Shown piece by piece: positions 53,798-62,695 of a DNA stretch of 64,000 bases. Within the stretch, counting starts at the first letter, position 1. The number at the start of each line of letters is the position of its first letter. Source of the stretch: JAOUGY01 sp963825585 (GTDB taxonomy: Bacteria; Actinomycetota; Acidimicrobiia; Spongiisociales; ZC4RG35); assembly GCA_963825585.1 (NCBI GenBank), contig CAWGTX010000006.1:682001-746000 (forward strand). Reading direction: 5' to 3'. Both the position numbers and the translations under genes were made by a program. The notes beneath the pieces are model-generated. The model searched no databases, had not been told where the DNA came from, and saw only the letters and a program-made list of their open reading frames with translations.

Positions 53798-53813
53798 GTC
53801 GCCACCCGGCGAC
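53798..53813. terminator. Small convergent stem-loop, GTCGCC/GGCGAC
   Basis: 6-bp perfect stem with ACCC loop in the 66-bp gap between the convergent MFS and pfkA genes. No T-tract follows; a terminator is only suggested by position. Confidence 0.3.
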
Positions 53814-53834
53814 ACCACCTGCCCGACGTCATCC

Positions 53835-54923
53835 TCACAGCGCCAGAACGCCCTGGATCGCCTCCATCCTCCTCACCCGGTCCATGGTCACGTCACTCGA
53901 CCCCTCGAGCAGTCCCGCCGTCTCGACCAGGACGTCGCCGATGGCGAACAGGCGGATGAACGCATCCGAGGTCGGTTCGCCCAACTCGGTGAGGTTCCAG
54001 CCCACCATCACGTCGCTCCGGCCTTCCAGCAGGGCTTCCACCGCCACCAATCCGAATCGGCCCGCCAGCAGTCGGTCGCGGAACGAGGAGTTCCCACCTC
54101 GAACGAGGTGCCCGAGCACGGTGCCCCGGATGTCGACGTTGGGAAGGTCGGCGAGTTCGGCCTCCAGCTCGTCGACCAGCATGTGCATCGGGATCTCCAC
54201 GCCCTCCGCCTTGATGATCAGGACCCGCCGCTTGGATCGGGGGGCCTTGAAACTGTCCCTCACACAGGAGGCCACCGCATCGATGATCTCGTCGAAGCTC
54301 CGACCCTGCTCCGGCAACAGAACGGCATCGGCGGCGCTGGCGATGGCGGACGCCATCGCCAGATAGCCCGAATGGCGACCCATGACCTCAACGATGAAGG
54401 CGCGATTGTGCGAGCGGGCGGTATCGGAGATCCGATCACACGCATCCACGATGGTGTTGAGCGCCGTGTCCACCCCCAGCGCCTCACGGGTCAACCCGAT
54501 GTCGTTGTCGATGGAGGCCGGGATGGCGACCACTGGGATGTCGCACTCGCCGGCGATGGCGTGAGCTCCGGCGATGGATCCGTTGCCGCCCACCACCACC
54601 AGGCCTACGCAATCCCAGTCCTTCAGATTCTGGATGGCCCTGGCCCGGAACAGCGGGTCGTGAAAGCGAGGGCACCGCGCCGACCCGAGAACGGTGCCGC
54701 CCAGCGGGCCGATCCCGTCGATGTCTGGTGTCGGGAGCGGAATCGACGACTGCTCGACGCGGCGAGTCAGGGCGATCGAGTCACCGTCGATGAGGCCGTC
54801 ATATCCACGCTCGACCCCCACCACGTCGAAGCCGCGCGACGCAGCCACCTTGGCCACCGACTGGATGGCGGCGTTCATTCCGGGTGCGTCGCCCCCCGAG
54901 GTGAGAACAGCGATGGTTGGCAT
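53835..54923 (-). CDS. pfkA: 6-phosphofructokinase family protein
   Basis: 362 residues. Group A PFK fold: VLTSGGDAPGMNAAI at the N-terminus, PASIDNDIGLT (catalytic Asp), FIVEVMGRHSGYLA and the C-terminal GHLVRGGNSSFRDRLLA. The nucleotide/Mg loop reads VVGGNGSIAGA where the ATP-dependent enzyme normally has GGDGS and the pyrophosphate enzyme GGDDT. The Asp-to-Asn change makes the phosphoryl donor uncertain. ATG at 54923 has an AAGGAGC-like site upstream. Phosphorylation of fructose-6-phosphate is likely; sedoheptulose-7-phosphate or other sugars are possible. Confidence 0.85.
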   Translation of the reverse strand: MPTIAVLTSGGDAPGMNAAIQSVAKVAASRGFDVVGVERGYDGLIDGDSIALTRRVEQSSIPLPTPDIDGIGPLGGTVLGSARCPRFHDPLFRARAIQNLKDWDCVGLVVVGGNGSIAGAHAIAGECDIPVVAIPASIDNDIGLTREALGVDTALNTIVDACDRISDTARSHNRAFIVEVMGRHSGYLAMASAIASAADAVLLPEQGRSFDEIIDAVASCVRDSFKAPRSKRRVLIIKAEGVEIPMHMLVDELEAELADLPNVDIRGTVLGHLVRGGNSSFRDRLLAGRFGLVAVEALLEGRSDVMVGWNLTELGEPTSDAFIRLFAIGDVLVETAGLLEGSSDVTMDRVRRMEAIQGVLAL

Positions 54924-54990
54924 GGTTGCTCCTTGCGAGCGGGGGAAGATAGCGTGGCCTGTGAGACACATCGGTCACAGGGAGGCGAAC

Positions 54991-56253
54991 ATGAGGATAC
55001 GCGTCGGTGCTGCCTGTGTCGCGATGATCCTGCTCCCCGCCTGCACCGGTTCCGGATGGTCGCCCGACCAGTCGGCGACGCTTCCGGCGACGTCGTCGTC
55101 GGTGTTCACGTCGACGGAGGTGGTACCCCCGTCGTCTCCCGCCGCCGGACCCGATGGCGCCGGTCTCGGCGGTGCCGGACGGATCCTGGTGACCGGTCCG
55201 GAGGGATCGGTCTCGGTGGTCACACCCGGTGGCGCCAGCACGACGGTGATCGAACGCTCGGAACCCTCGTTTTCGATCCAACCCACGCCATCCCCCGATG
55301 GCACCCGGATCGCCCACACAGCATCGAACCCCGGGGCCGGGGCCGTGACGCTGATCTGGAGCGCAGGTGAGACGACTGAGGTCGACTTCGGTTTCGCGCC
55401 GTTCTTCTACTCGTGGAGCCCCGACGGGACACGCCTTGCTGCACTCGGCAACGACGGGAGCGGCGGTGTGGCGGGAGCTGTGGCCGACATTTCCTCGGGT
55501 GATGTCACCGGTATCGGGTCGGGAGCACCCCACTTCCTCGCCTGGTCACCGGACGGCTCCCGACTCGCTACCCACCGCAATGGAACCAGGATCGATCTGG
55601 TCGACAACGACGGCTCGATCCGAAACGTCTCTCAGGAGCCGGCGACCTTCCAGGCCCCGGACTGGCTCTCGGACGGCGAGATAGTGGTCGCCGTGGTCGG
55701 CTCCGGTCTGCAGGCCTCCCTCGGTGACCTCCCCGCCGGGATGGCGCGTCTGCTGGCGGTCTCCGACGATGGAAGGACCCGTGACCTCATCGAGGTCGAG
55801 CCGATCTCGCAGTTCGATCTCGACCCCGGCCGAGGCAGACTCGCCGTGTTCGACGGCCCACCCGGTGCCGGGCGCATGAGGATCCTCGACCTCGGCACAC
55901 GAGCGGTCAGCGAAGTCGACGCTCCAGGGACAGTGGCCTTCGAGTGGAACCCGGACGGGAGCAGACTGCTCACGCTCTCGTTCGTCGACGGCCGGCTCGT
56001 GCCAGAGGTGTGGTCGGCGACCGGAGAGGCCGAAGCCGCGTTCGAACCGTTCACTCCCACCGCGATGTTCGTCAACGAATACCTGGTGTTCTGGGGCCAG
56101 TATGTGCGGACCGTGCGGTTGTGGTCACCCTCAGGGGACGCGTTCGTATTCCCCGCGGCCACAGCCTCGGAGGAGGCCGTGTACGTACAGCGACTCGACC
56201 AGGACGGTCCGGAACGGGTGACCGACGGGTCGATGGCCCAATGGCTGCCATGA
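54991..56253 (+). CDS. Lipoprotein with TolB/PD40-type beta-propeller
   Basis: 420 residues. Lipobox LPAC with Cys18 after a short hydrophobic stretch; Ser/Thr/Pro-rich tether; then repeated blades with YSWSPDGTRLA, LAWSPDGSRLA and FEWNPDGSRLL, the WD40-like PD40 signature. GGAGGCGAAC precedes ATG 54991. It is exported and membrane-tethered, likely a protein-interaction scaffold. Function unknown. Divergent from pfkA by 67 bp. Confidence 0.82.
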   Translation: MRIRVGAACVAMILLPACTGSGWSPDQSATLPATSSSVFTSTEVVPPSSPAAGPDGAGLGGAGRILVTGPEGSVSVVTPGGASTTVIERSEPSFSIQPTPSPDGTRIAHTASNPGAGAVTLIWSAGETTEVDFGFAPFFYSWSPDGTRLAALGNDGSGGVAGAVADISSGDVTGIGSGAPHFLAWSPDGSRLATHRNGTRIDLVDNDGSIRNVSQEPATFQAPDWLSDGEIVVAVVGSGLQASLGDLPAGMARLLAVSDDGRTRDLIEVEPISQFDLDPGRGRLAVFDGPPGAGRMRILDLGTRAVSEVDAPGTVAFEWNPDGSRLLTLSFVDGRLVPEVWSATGEAEAAFEPFTPTAMFVNEYLVFWGQYVRTVRLWSPSGDAFVFPAATASEEAVYVQRLDQDGPERVTDGSMAQWLP

Positions 56254-56326
56254 GGCAACCGTTCCGTCTTACGTGCACCGCGGCGTCTAAGACGGTTTTG
56301 TCATTTCCCCGCGCCGGCGGGATCTC

Positions 56327-56959
56327 GTGAGGACTGCGGTGGTCATCGCCGGGGGCGAGCCCGTGCCCGCCGACGTCCTCGACGATCTCCCCGAGCGCGC
56401 ATGGGTGGTGGCGGCCGACAGCGGCGCCGATCATGCCCTCTCTCTTGGGCTCACGGTCGACGTGATCGTCGGCGATCTCGACTCGATTTCTTCCGACACT
56501 CTGGCGGCGTTTCCGTTGGCGGATGTGCGTTCGCACCCGGCCGACAAGGATGCGACGGATCTCGAGTTGGCGGTTGCGGTGGTGGCGGACCAACCCGACA
56601 TCGATCGTCTGGTGGTGGTCGGTGGCACCGGCGGCCGCCTCGATCACTTCCTGGCCAACGCCATGGCCCTTGCGGCACCCCGCTTCGCACACCTCGACAT
56701 CGTCTGGCTCGCTCATCCCGGTCGTGTCACCGTCGTGCACGAGCACGCCCGCCTCCACGGTTCGGTCGGCGACCAGATCTCGCTCATCCCGGCGGGAGGC
56801 GACGTCTCAGGGGTCCGCACCACCGGCCTTCGATGGACACTCGACGGCGACGATCTCCCGTTCGGCACCAGTCGGGGAGTGTCCAACACCTTCACCAGTT
56901 CGGTGGCCACTGTGACGCTGGAGGCCGGTGTCCTGCTCGTGGTTCAGCCGCTGGGTTGA
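56327..56959 (+). CDS. Thiamine pyrophosphokinase
   Basis: 210 residues, GTG start. Transfers pyrophosphate from ATP to thiamine, giving the cofactor used by AceE. Motifs: AADSGADHAL, VGDLDSIS, HPADKDATDLELAV and GGTGGRLDH, all on the catalytic face. C-terminal substrate domain SRGVSNTFT is typical. It overlaps the convergent hydroxyacid dehydrogenase gene by 16 bp at its 3' end. Confidence 0.92.
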   Translation: MRTAVVIAGGEPVPADVLDDLPERAWVVAADSGADHALSLGLTVDVIVGDLDSISSDTLAAFPLADVRSHPADKDATDLELAVAVVADQPDIDRLVVVGGTGGRLDHFLANAMALAAPRFAHLDIVWLAHPGRVTVVHEHARLHGSVGDQISLIPAGGDVSGVRTTGLRWTLDGDDLPFGTSRGVSNTFTSSVATVTLEAGVLLVVQPLG

Positions 56960-57960
56960 TCCGGCAGCGCTCGGACGGCCGGCCCGGGACCGTGGTGCCG
57001 ATACACCTCGCGGTTGGCGCACGATCGCATCGGAACACCTCTGAGGGCCGCCTCCAGGTTGTGGACGGCCATGGCCAGCATGGCGGCCCGGGTTCGATGA
57101 CTGGCACTCCCCAGGTGGGGGATCACGAGACAGTTGGGGAACGCCAACAGAGGGTGGTCCCCGGGCAGCGGCTCGGGGTCGGTGACATCCAGGGCGGCGG
57201 CGCCGACCCTGCCGGCGGCCAGAGCACCGACCAGCGCGTCGGTGTCGACAACCGGACCCCGGGAGACGTTGACCAGGGTGGCGGTGGGCTTCATGAGGGC
57301 GAGGGCGCGCTCGTCGACGAGGCCTCGGGTGTCGACCGTCAGCGGCACCGTGACCACGACGTGATCGGATTCGGCCAATAGGGCCTCGAACGACCTGTGC
57401 GACACCCTGAGGTCCACCTCGAGGTGCGGCTTTCGGGACCGCGACGTGTACAGCACACGCATGGAGAACCCCGCCGCCCGTCGAGCCACCGCAACCCCGA
57501 TGCGTCCCAGACCGATCACGCCCAGGGTCGTCCCGTGCAGGTCACCGCCCAGCAGCAGGTCGGGTCGCCACGGACCCCACTCACCCGCCAACACATGATC
57601 ACGCCCTTCGGGCACTCGTCTCACCGAGGCCGCCAGCAACGCCCAAGCCGTGTCGGCGGTGGTCTCCGTGAGCACATCGGGCGTGTTCCCGACGGGGATG
57701 CCGCGGGCGGTGCACGCCGCCAGATCGATGTTGTCGACCCCGACCGCCACCTGCGACACCGCCCGAAGCCGGGGTGACGCCGCAACGAGATCGGCATCCA
57801 CCTGATCGGTCAGCGAGGTGATCACCCCGTCGGCGTCGGCCATCTCGGCGCGCAGTGCGGCGGCAGGCATCGCAGACGTGTCCGGCCACATCACCGGCTC
57901 GATCGAGCCGAGGGGGTCGAGTACCGAGAGGTCGATTGCTCTGGTGATGACGATCTTCAT
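56944..57960 (-). CDS. D-2-hydroxyacid dehydrogenase
   Basis: 338 residues. NAD(P)H site LGVIGLGRIGVAVARRA; catalytic Arg in VNVSRGPVVDTDAL, Glu in DVTDPEPLP and His in IPHLGSAS complete the family triad. Closest in style to glyoxylate/hydroxypyruvate reductase. ATG at 57960; the very long upstream open frame is a shadow of the transpeptidase gene. Its last 16 bp overlap the thiamine pyrophosphokinase gene. Confidence 0.92.
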   Translation of the reverse strand: MKIVITRAIDLSVLDPLGSIEPVMWPDTSAMPAAALRAEMADADGVITSLTDQVDADLVAASPRLRAVSQVAVGVDNIDLAACTARGIPVGNTPDVLTETTADTAWALLAASVRRVPEGRDHVLAGEWGPWRPDLLLGGDLHGTTLGVIGLGRIGVAVARRAAGFSMRVLYTSRSRKPHLEVDLRVSHRSFEALLAESDHVVVTVPLTVDTRGLVDERALALMKPTATLVNVSRGPVVDTDALVGALAAGRVGAAALDVTDPEPLPGDHPLLAFPNCLVIPHLGSASHRTRAAMLAMAVHNLEAALRGVPMRSCANREVYRHHGPGPAVRALPDQPSG

Positions 57961-58021
57961 GCCGCCCCACCAGCGTATCGCGCCCTGTTCGCCCTCGGGC
58001 GTACCGAGTAGCGTGTCGACC

Positions 58022-58837
58022 ATGCGCTGGCGTCTTCTTCTCCTCAGCGTCGTCGTGACGGGATGCACGGCCGCCGGCGCCGACGTGGCAACCGGATCGG
58101 TGGTGCCGGCAACGACGGCACCAATCTCCGCCGAGTCCGCCGTCACAACCACCGTTCCTCCCGACACCATTCCCGCCCCGGCGACCACGATCCCCACCAC
58201 GACCACCACGGTGCTGTCGACCGCCTCGCTGCAGCCGTTCGAGGCTCTCTCGGCCCGTTCGGACACGCTACTCGAGGTGTTCGATTCGCCCGTCGAAGGC
58301 GAGCCGGCGATGGTGCTCGAGGCCGCCACCATTCTGGGAACCCCAAGGGTGGTCCAGGTTCTGGAAGGCCCCATCGACGGGTGGATGCGGGTAGCGCTCC
58401 CTATCCGACCGAACGGTTCCCAGGGCTGGATTCGGGAGTCCGATGTCACACTCTTCGTGGTGGACCGCCGGGTCGAGGTGAGCCTCGGAGACCGGACGCT
58501 CAGGGTGATGGGACCCGATGGACCCATACTCGAGACGACGGTGGCGATAGGCTCTCCCAGCAACCCCACGCCGCTGGGTGAGTTTTTCGTCACCGATTCC
58601 GTCATCCTCAGCGAGCCCGGCGGCCCATGGGGTCCGTGGGCCTTCGGGCTGTCGGCGTATTCCGACACCATCACGGAGTTCAACGGTGGCAACGGGATCA
58701 TCGGCATCCATGGCACCAATCAACCAGGCTCGATCGGCCACGCCCAGTCGCTCGGCTGTGTGCGGGTGCCCAACGACGTGGCCCTGCAACTCGGTGAGCT
58801 GATCAGTGCGGGGGTACCGGTCCGGATCACCGAGTAG
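58022..58837 (+). CDS. L,D-transpeptidase lipoprotein
   Basis: 271 residues. Lipobox VTGC with Cys15; Thr/Pro linker to ~70; SH3-like part with GWIRESDVTLF; then YkuD domain with IIGIHGTNQPGSIG and catalytic SLGCVRV. It makes 3-3 peptidoglycan crosslinks or attaches proteins to the wall, outside the membrane. The linker of repeated Thr residues resembles that of the HD-GYP protein. Divergent from the hydroxyacid dehydrogenase gene. Confidence 0.92.
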   Translation: MRWRLLLLSVVVTGCTAAGADVATGSVVPATTAPISAESAVTTTVPPDTIPAPATTIPTTTTTVLSTASLQPFEALSARSDTLLEVFDSPVEGEPAMVLEAATILGTPRVVQVLEGPIDGWMRVALPIRPNGSQGWIRESDVTLFVVDRRVEVSLGDRTLRVMGPDGPILETTVAIGSPSNPTPLGEFFVTDSVILSEPGGPWGPWAFGLSAYSDTITEFNGGNGIIGIHGTNQPGSIGHAQSLGCVRVPNDVALQLGELISAGVPVRITE

Positions 58838-58919
58838 ACGATGGCCGGCGAACGGGGTCGTCCCAGAGGGTCGCGCAACCCCGTCCGCGAAGCGCCGACA
58901 GGCGGAGGCGGAGGTACCA

Positions 58920-60122
58920 GTGCTCGTCGATACGTTCTTCGCCAGACAACCGATCTTCGATCGCAGTAGGCGAGTGTGCGGATACGAGCTGCTCTACCGC
59001 TCGGGACCCGTCGATCGGGCCGGGTTCAGCGACGGGGTGAGCGCCACCGCCCAGGTGCTCGCCAACGCCTTCGCCGACGTGGACTCCCCCGATCTGCTCG
59101 GTGGGCTTCCCGCCTTCGTGAACCTGCCTCGCGAGCTGATCGTCTCCCGGGCCATTCTCGCCTTTCCCCCGGACCGTGTCGCGGTCGAAGTCCTCGAAGA
59201 CGTCACACCCGACGCAGAGGTCATGGCTGCCCTGGCCGAGCTCCGCGCCGCCGGATACCGCATCGCTCTCGACGACTACGGCACGGCCGACCCCCGCCGT
59301 CGGCTGGTTCCCTTCGCCGACATCGTCAAGGTCGACCTGATGGCGACCGTTCCCGACGACCTCGTGGGGATGGCGGCGTCGCTGCGCTCCGCCGGCGTGA
59401 CCCTGCTCGCCGAGAAGGTGGAAGGCCTCGAGGACTACAAACGCTGTTTCGATCTGGGCTTCTCGATGTTCCAGGGCTTCTTCTTCGCCCGACCGGAGCT
59501 GATGTCTGGTCGCAGGGTCGACGAGGGGCGATCACGGATCACCGGTCTGCTCGGTGAGCTCCACAGCCCCGGCGTGTCGATGGAGCAGGTGGCGGAGGCG
59601 GTCGAACGCCATCCCGACTTCGCACACCATCTCCTGCGGGTGCTCAACTCGGCGGCCATGGGCTTGAGCCGGCAGGTCGACAGCATCCGACAGGCGGTGG
59701 TGATGCTGGGGATGCGGCGGGTGACCGAACTCGCCACCGTGTTGGTGCTGGCATCGAACGACCACAAACCACGGGAGCTGCTCAACCTCTCGCTGACCCG
59801 GGCCCGAATGTGCTCGGTGGTGGCGGATCGGATGGGTCGGGTCGACGCCGACTCGTTCTTCACGGTGGGAGCGCTGAGCGTGCTCGATGCCCTCGCCGAC
59901 CGGCCCCTGTCCGAGGTCGTCGACCCGTTGCCCCTCTCCGACGACGTCAAGAGTGCGCTCATCCACCGGGTGGGCATCAAAGGCGAACTCCTCGACGCCG
60001 CCATCGCATACGAGCGGGCCGACTGGGACCGTCTGACCGATACCGACCTCGATGCCTCCACTCTGGCTCACAGCTACCTCGAGGCGCTGGAGTGGTCGAC
60101 CCGGATGATGGCATCTGTCTAG
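58920..60122 (+). CDS. EAL-HDOD (YuxH-like) signalling protein
   Basis: 400 residues. GGAGGTACCA precedes GTG 58920, which fixes the start; the frame upstream overlaps the transpeptidase. The N-terminal EAL-like domain begins FFARQPIFDRSRRVCGYELLYR; the EAL motif itself is EVLE and other metal ligands are partly lost, so it is probably a binding rather than hydrolysing domain. The C-terminal HDOD domain (LLRVLNSAAMGLSRQVDSIRQAVVMLG) is intact. Likely a c-di-GMP-linked scaffold. Its TAG stop touches the MITE-like copy 3. Confidence 0.87.
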   Translation: MLVDTFFARQPIFDRSRRVCGYELLYRSGPVDRAGFSDGVSATAQVLANAFADVDSPDLLGGLPAFVNLPRELIVSRAILAFPPDRVAVEVLEDVTPDAEVMAALAELRAAGYRIALDDYGTADPRRRLVPFADIVKVDLMATVPDDLVGMAASLRSAGVTLLAEKVEGLEDYKRCFDLGFSMFQGFFFARPELMSGRRVDEGRSRITGLLGELHSPGVSMEQVAEAVERHPDFAHHLLRVLNSAAMGLSRQVDSIRQAVVMLGMRRVTELATVLVLASNDHKPRELLNLSLTRARMCSVVADRMGRVDADSFFTVGALSVLDALADRPLSEVVDPLPLSDDVKSALIHRVGIKGELLDAAIAYERADWDRLTDTDLDASTLAHSYLEALEWSTRMMASV

Positions 60123-60349
60123 TAATGCTGTGACCAGAAGCGTTTGCGAGGGTCAGGTCGTGACCGTCCCCCCGTTCGTTTTCTGGTCACAGCCTGGCCG
60201 ACCGTGCCCCCACGCCCCGCCCCGCCTCCCAGCGGAGCCCAACAGGTCGGCCGGAACATCGAAGACGGCGAAGCACCATATGCAACACGCCCACACGACA
60301 CGTGCGACGCCGACCCACAACCAGGCGAACGTTGCAGGACACGGCATTA
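60123..60349. mobile_element. MITE-like dispersed element, copy 3
   Basis: About 227 bp, near-identical to copy 1 throughout and in the same + strand orientation. Ends ATGCTGTGACC and (inverted) ATGCCGTGTCC are flanked by TA on both sides. The internal hairpin arms lie near 60127-60141 and 60177-60192. It starts right after the EAL-HDOD stop and occupies a convergent gap, as copy 1 does. Confidence 0.68.
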
Positions 60350-60540
60350 GGCGTTGAGCGGGCCGGGAGCCAGAAGCGAGGAGCGAGGCGCCGGAACCTG
60401 TGTCGAGCCGGAACCCTGCCGACCTGGGAGCCCGGGCCGCTGAGCTGGCCAGGCTCCGCCGGAAGCCTGAGCCTGGCGCGGTTCCATTCTGTAGGAGAGC
60501 AGTAGCCAGCGACCAACTACCTACCAATCCAAACAGAGCG

Positions 60541-60596
60541 ACGAACGACGAACGACGAACGACGAACGACGAGCGACGAGCGACGAGCGACGAGCG
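60541..60596. repeat. Eight-unit heptamer array (ACGAACG/ACGAGCG)
   Basis: Four ACGAACG units followed by four ACGAGCG units. Shorter heptamer traces flank it (GCGAGGA near 60378; CTGGCAG/CTGGCTG at 60600-60620). It lies 30 bp from the SDR stop codon. The rest of 60350-60626 contains no gene. Confidence 0.88.
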
Positions 60597-60626
60597 CATT
60601 CTGGCTGGCAGCTGGCTGCTGATTGG

Positions 60627-61535
60627 CTATCCCTCCAACAGCCGGCCGAGGAGCGCAAGCTCCTCGGCGGCCGAGTTGAAGACCTGATGGGTCGGGAGGG
60701 CGCGGACTTCGTCGATGTGAGCGGCCACGTCCTCGGGGGTCGGGATCTGGCGTGAGCCGGCGAACCAGCCTTCGTTCACACCCACGAAGAACCGGGCGTA
60801 GCGACCGCCGCCGGCCGAGAAGATCTCGTGGGTGTAGGGGTTGGCTTCAGAGCACAGATACACCACCATCGGCATCACCTGGTCGGGGTCCACCAACTCG
60901 GCAAGCGGACCCAGCAGGGCTTCGGTCATCCTGGTCCTGGCCACCGGTGCTATCACGTTGGACGAGATCCCGTATCGGGCGCCCTCGATGGCCATCACGT
61001 TCGAAAGCCCCACCAGACCCATCTTGGCGGCGCCGTAGTTGGCCTGACCGAAGTTCCCCAGCAGGCCCGAATTGGAGGCCGTGAGCACCATCCGGCCGTA
61101 TCCCTGCTCCTTCATCTTCAGGAAGGCAGGCTGACACACGTGAAACGCTCCCAGCAGGTGAACGTAGACCACCGCGTGGATGTCGTCCATCGTCATGTTG
61201 GCAAAGCTGCGGTCTCTGAGGATGCCGGCGTTGGAGACCACGATGTCGATGCGCCCGAACGACTCGACTGCGGTGGCGCAGATGGCCGCACCGCCCTCGG
61301 GCGTGGCGACCGAGTCGTACGATGCAACCGCCTCACCACCGGCGGCGCGGATCTCGTCGACGACCACATCCGCCGCCGTTTGGGCGCCACCGGTGCCGTC
61401 GAGCTCTCCACCGAAGTCGTTCACCACGACCGACGCCCCGCGCCGAGACAGCTCCAGAGCATACGAACGGCCCAGTCCTCCCCCAGCGCCTGTCACGATG
61501 GCCACACGGCCGTCGAAGCTGATGGTCTCGTTCAT
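60627..61535 (-). CDS. SDR-family 3-hydroxyacyl-CoA dehydrogenase-like protein
   Basis: 302 residues. TGAGGGLGRSYAL nucleotide loop, NDFGG, NAGILRD, Ser in LTASNSG and YGAAK (catalytic Tyr-x3-Lys) are intact. The opening FDGRVAIVTGAGGGLGRSYA and ND(F)GG resemble the dehydrogenase domain of MFE-2-type beta-oxidation enzymes. GGAGGA precedes ATG. Downstream of an acyl-CoA dehydrogenase gene, so it likely acts in fatty acid or acyl-CoA oxidation. Confidence 0.88.
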   Translation of the reverse strand: MNETISFDGRVAIVTGAGGGLGRSYALELSRRGASVVVNDFGGELDGTGGAQTAADVVVDEIRAAGGEAVASYDSVATPEGGAAICATAVESFGRIDIVVSNAGILRDRSFANMTMDDIHAVVYVHLLGAFHVCQPAFLKMKEQGYGRMVLTASNSGLLGNFGQANYGAAKMGLVGLSNVMAIEGARYGISSNVIAPVARTRMTEALLGPLAELVDPDQVMPMVVYLCSEANPYTHEIFSAGGGRYARFFVGVNEGWFAGSRQIPTPEDVAAHIDEVRALPTHQVFNSAAEELALLGRLLEG

Positions 61536-62692
61536 TGTGTCCTCCTCACAGGCCGAGCGAGCGGCCCACGATCTCCTTCATGATCTCGGTGGTTCCGCCG
61601 TAGATCGTCTGCACGCGCATCGCGGTAGGCACGAGCGATCGGGTACTCCTCCATGTATCCCCAGCCCCCGAAGAACTGCAGACACGAGTCGATGACCCGC
61701 TTTTCGAGTTCGGTGACCCACCATTTGCCCTTGGCTGCGTCCTCGGCGCTCAGCTCGCCGGCGTTGAGCGCCAGCACCTGACGGTCCACGTAGGCACGTG
61801 CGATGTCGAGCTCGGTCGCCATCTCGGCCATCCGGTGTTTCACCACCTGGAAGGAACCGATGGGCGACCCGAACGCCTTGCGTTCCTTGATGTAGTCGAG
61901 CGTCCAACCGAATGCGGCCTCGGCGTGGGCGAGAGCGCCGGCGGCGAGCGACAGCCGTTCCTGGGGGAGGTTGGCGACGAGGTGGATGAATCCTCGGCCC
62001 TCCTCGCCCAGCAGGTTGTCGACCGGAACGGCGACGTCGGAGAAGAACAACTCGGCGGTGTCCTGGGCGTGCATGCCGACTTTGTCGAGGTTGCGGCCCC
62101 GGCCGAATCCCTCCATTCCCGACTCCACCACCACCAGACTCATCCCGGCGTGGCGTTGTGTGGGATCGGTCTTGACGGCAACCACGACCACATCGGCGTT
62201 GATGCCGTTGGTGATGAACGTCTTCGTCCCGTTCACGATGTAGTGGTCGCCGTCGCGCACGGCGGTGGTCGAGATACCTGCCAGGTCGGACCCGGCCCCG
62301 GGCTCGGTCATGGCGATGGCCGCCATCAGCTCACCCGTCGCCATACCGGGCAGCCACCGCTCCTGCTGGTCGGGGGTTGCGAGGTGGAGGAAGTAGGGCA
62401 GGCAGACGTCGTTGTGGAGGGTGATGCACAGACCCGACGCCATCATGTCGGCGCGCATGATCTCCTCACCGACCACGACGTTGAACCGGAAGTCCCCGAC
62501 TCCACCGCCGCCGAAAGACTCGGGGATCGCCATACCGAGCAGGCCCTGGGCGCCCGCCTTCCGGAACATCGCCTTGTCGACGATCCCGGCCCGCTCCCAC
62601 TCGTCACGGTTGGGCACCATCTCGGACTCCACGAACGAGCGGGCTGTTTGACGGAACAGGTCGTGGTCCTCTCCGAAGATGTCCCGACGCAC
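61532..62692 (-). CDS. Acyl-CoA dehydrogenase with C-terminal frameshift
   Basis: 386 codons as read, GTG start. Flavoenzyme oxidising acyl-CoA to enoyl-CoA. AMTEPGAGSDLAGI, GTKTFITNGINADVV, QERLSLAAGAL and GGWGYMEEYPIARAYRDAR are all normal. After DAR the frame drifts into DDLRRNHRDHEG, whereas the adjacent frame reads VQTIYGGTTEIMKEIVGRS-LGL and stops at 61546-61548, the family's usual ending. Loss of a CG pair in a GCGCGCG run near 61622 explains it. It overlaps the SDR gene only because of the shift. Either a real lesion or a sequencing error. Confidence 0.88.
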   Translation of the reverse strand: MRRDIFGEDHDLFRQTARSFVESEMVPNRDEWERAGIVDKAMFRKAGAQGLLGMAIPESFGGGGVGDFRFNVVVGEEIMRADMMASGLCITLHNDVCLPYFLHLATPDQQERWLPGMATGELMAAIAMTEPGAGSDLAGISTTAVRDGDHYIVNGTKTFITNGINADVVVVAVKTDPTQRHAGMSLVVVESGMEGFGRGRNLDKVGMHAQDTAELFFSDVAVPVDNLLGEEGRGFIHLVANLPQERLSLAAGALAHAEAAFGWTLDYIKERKAFGSPIGSFQVVKHRMAEMATELDIARAYVDRQVLALNAGELSAEDAAKGKWWVTELEKRVIDSCLQFFGGWGYMEEYPIARAYRDARADDLRRNHRDHEGDRGPLARPVRRTQ

Positions 62693-62695
62693 CGT

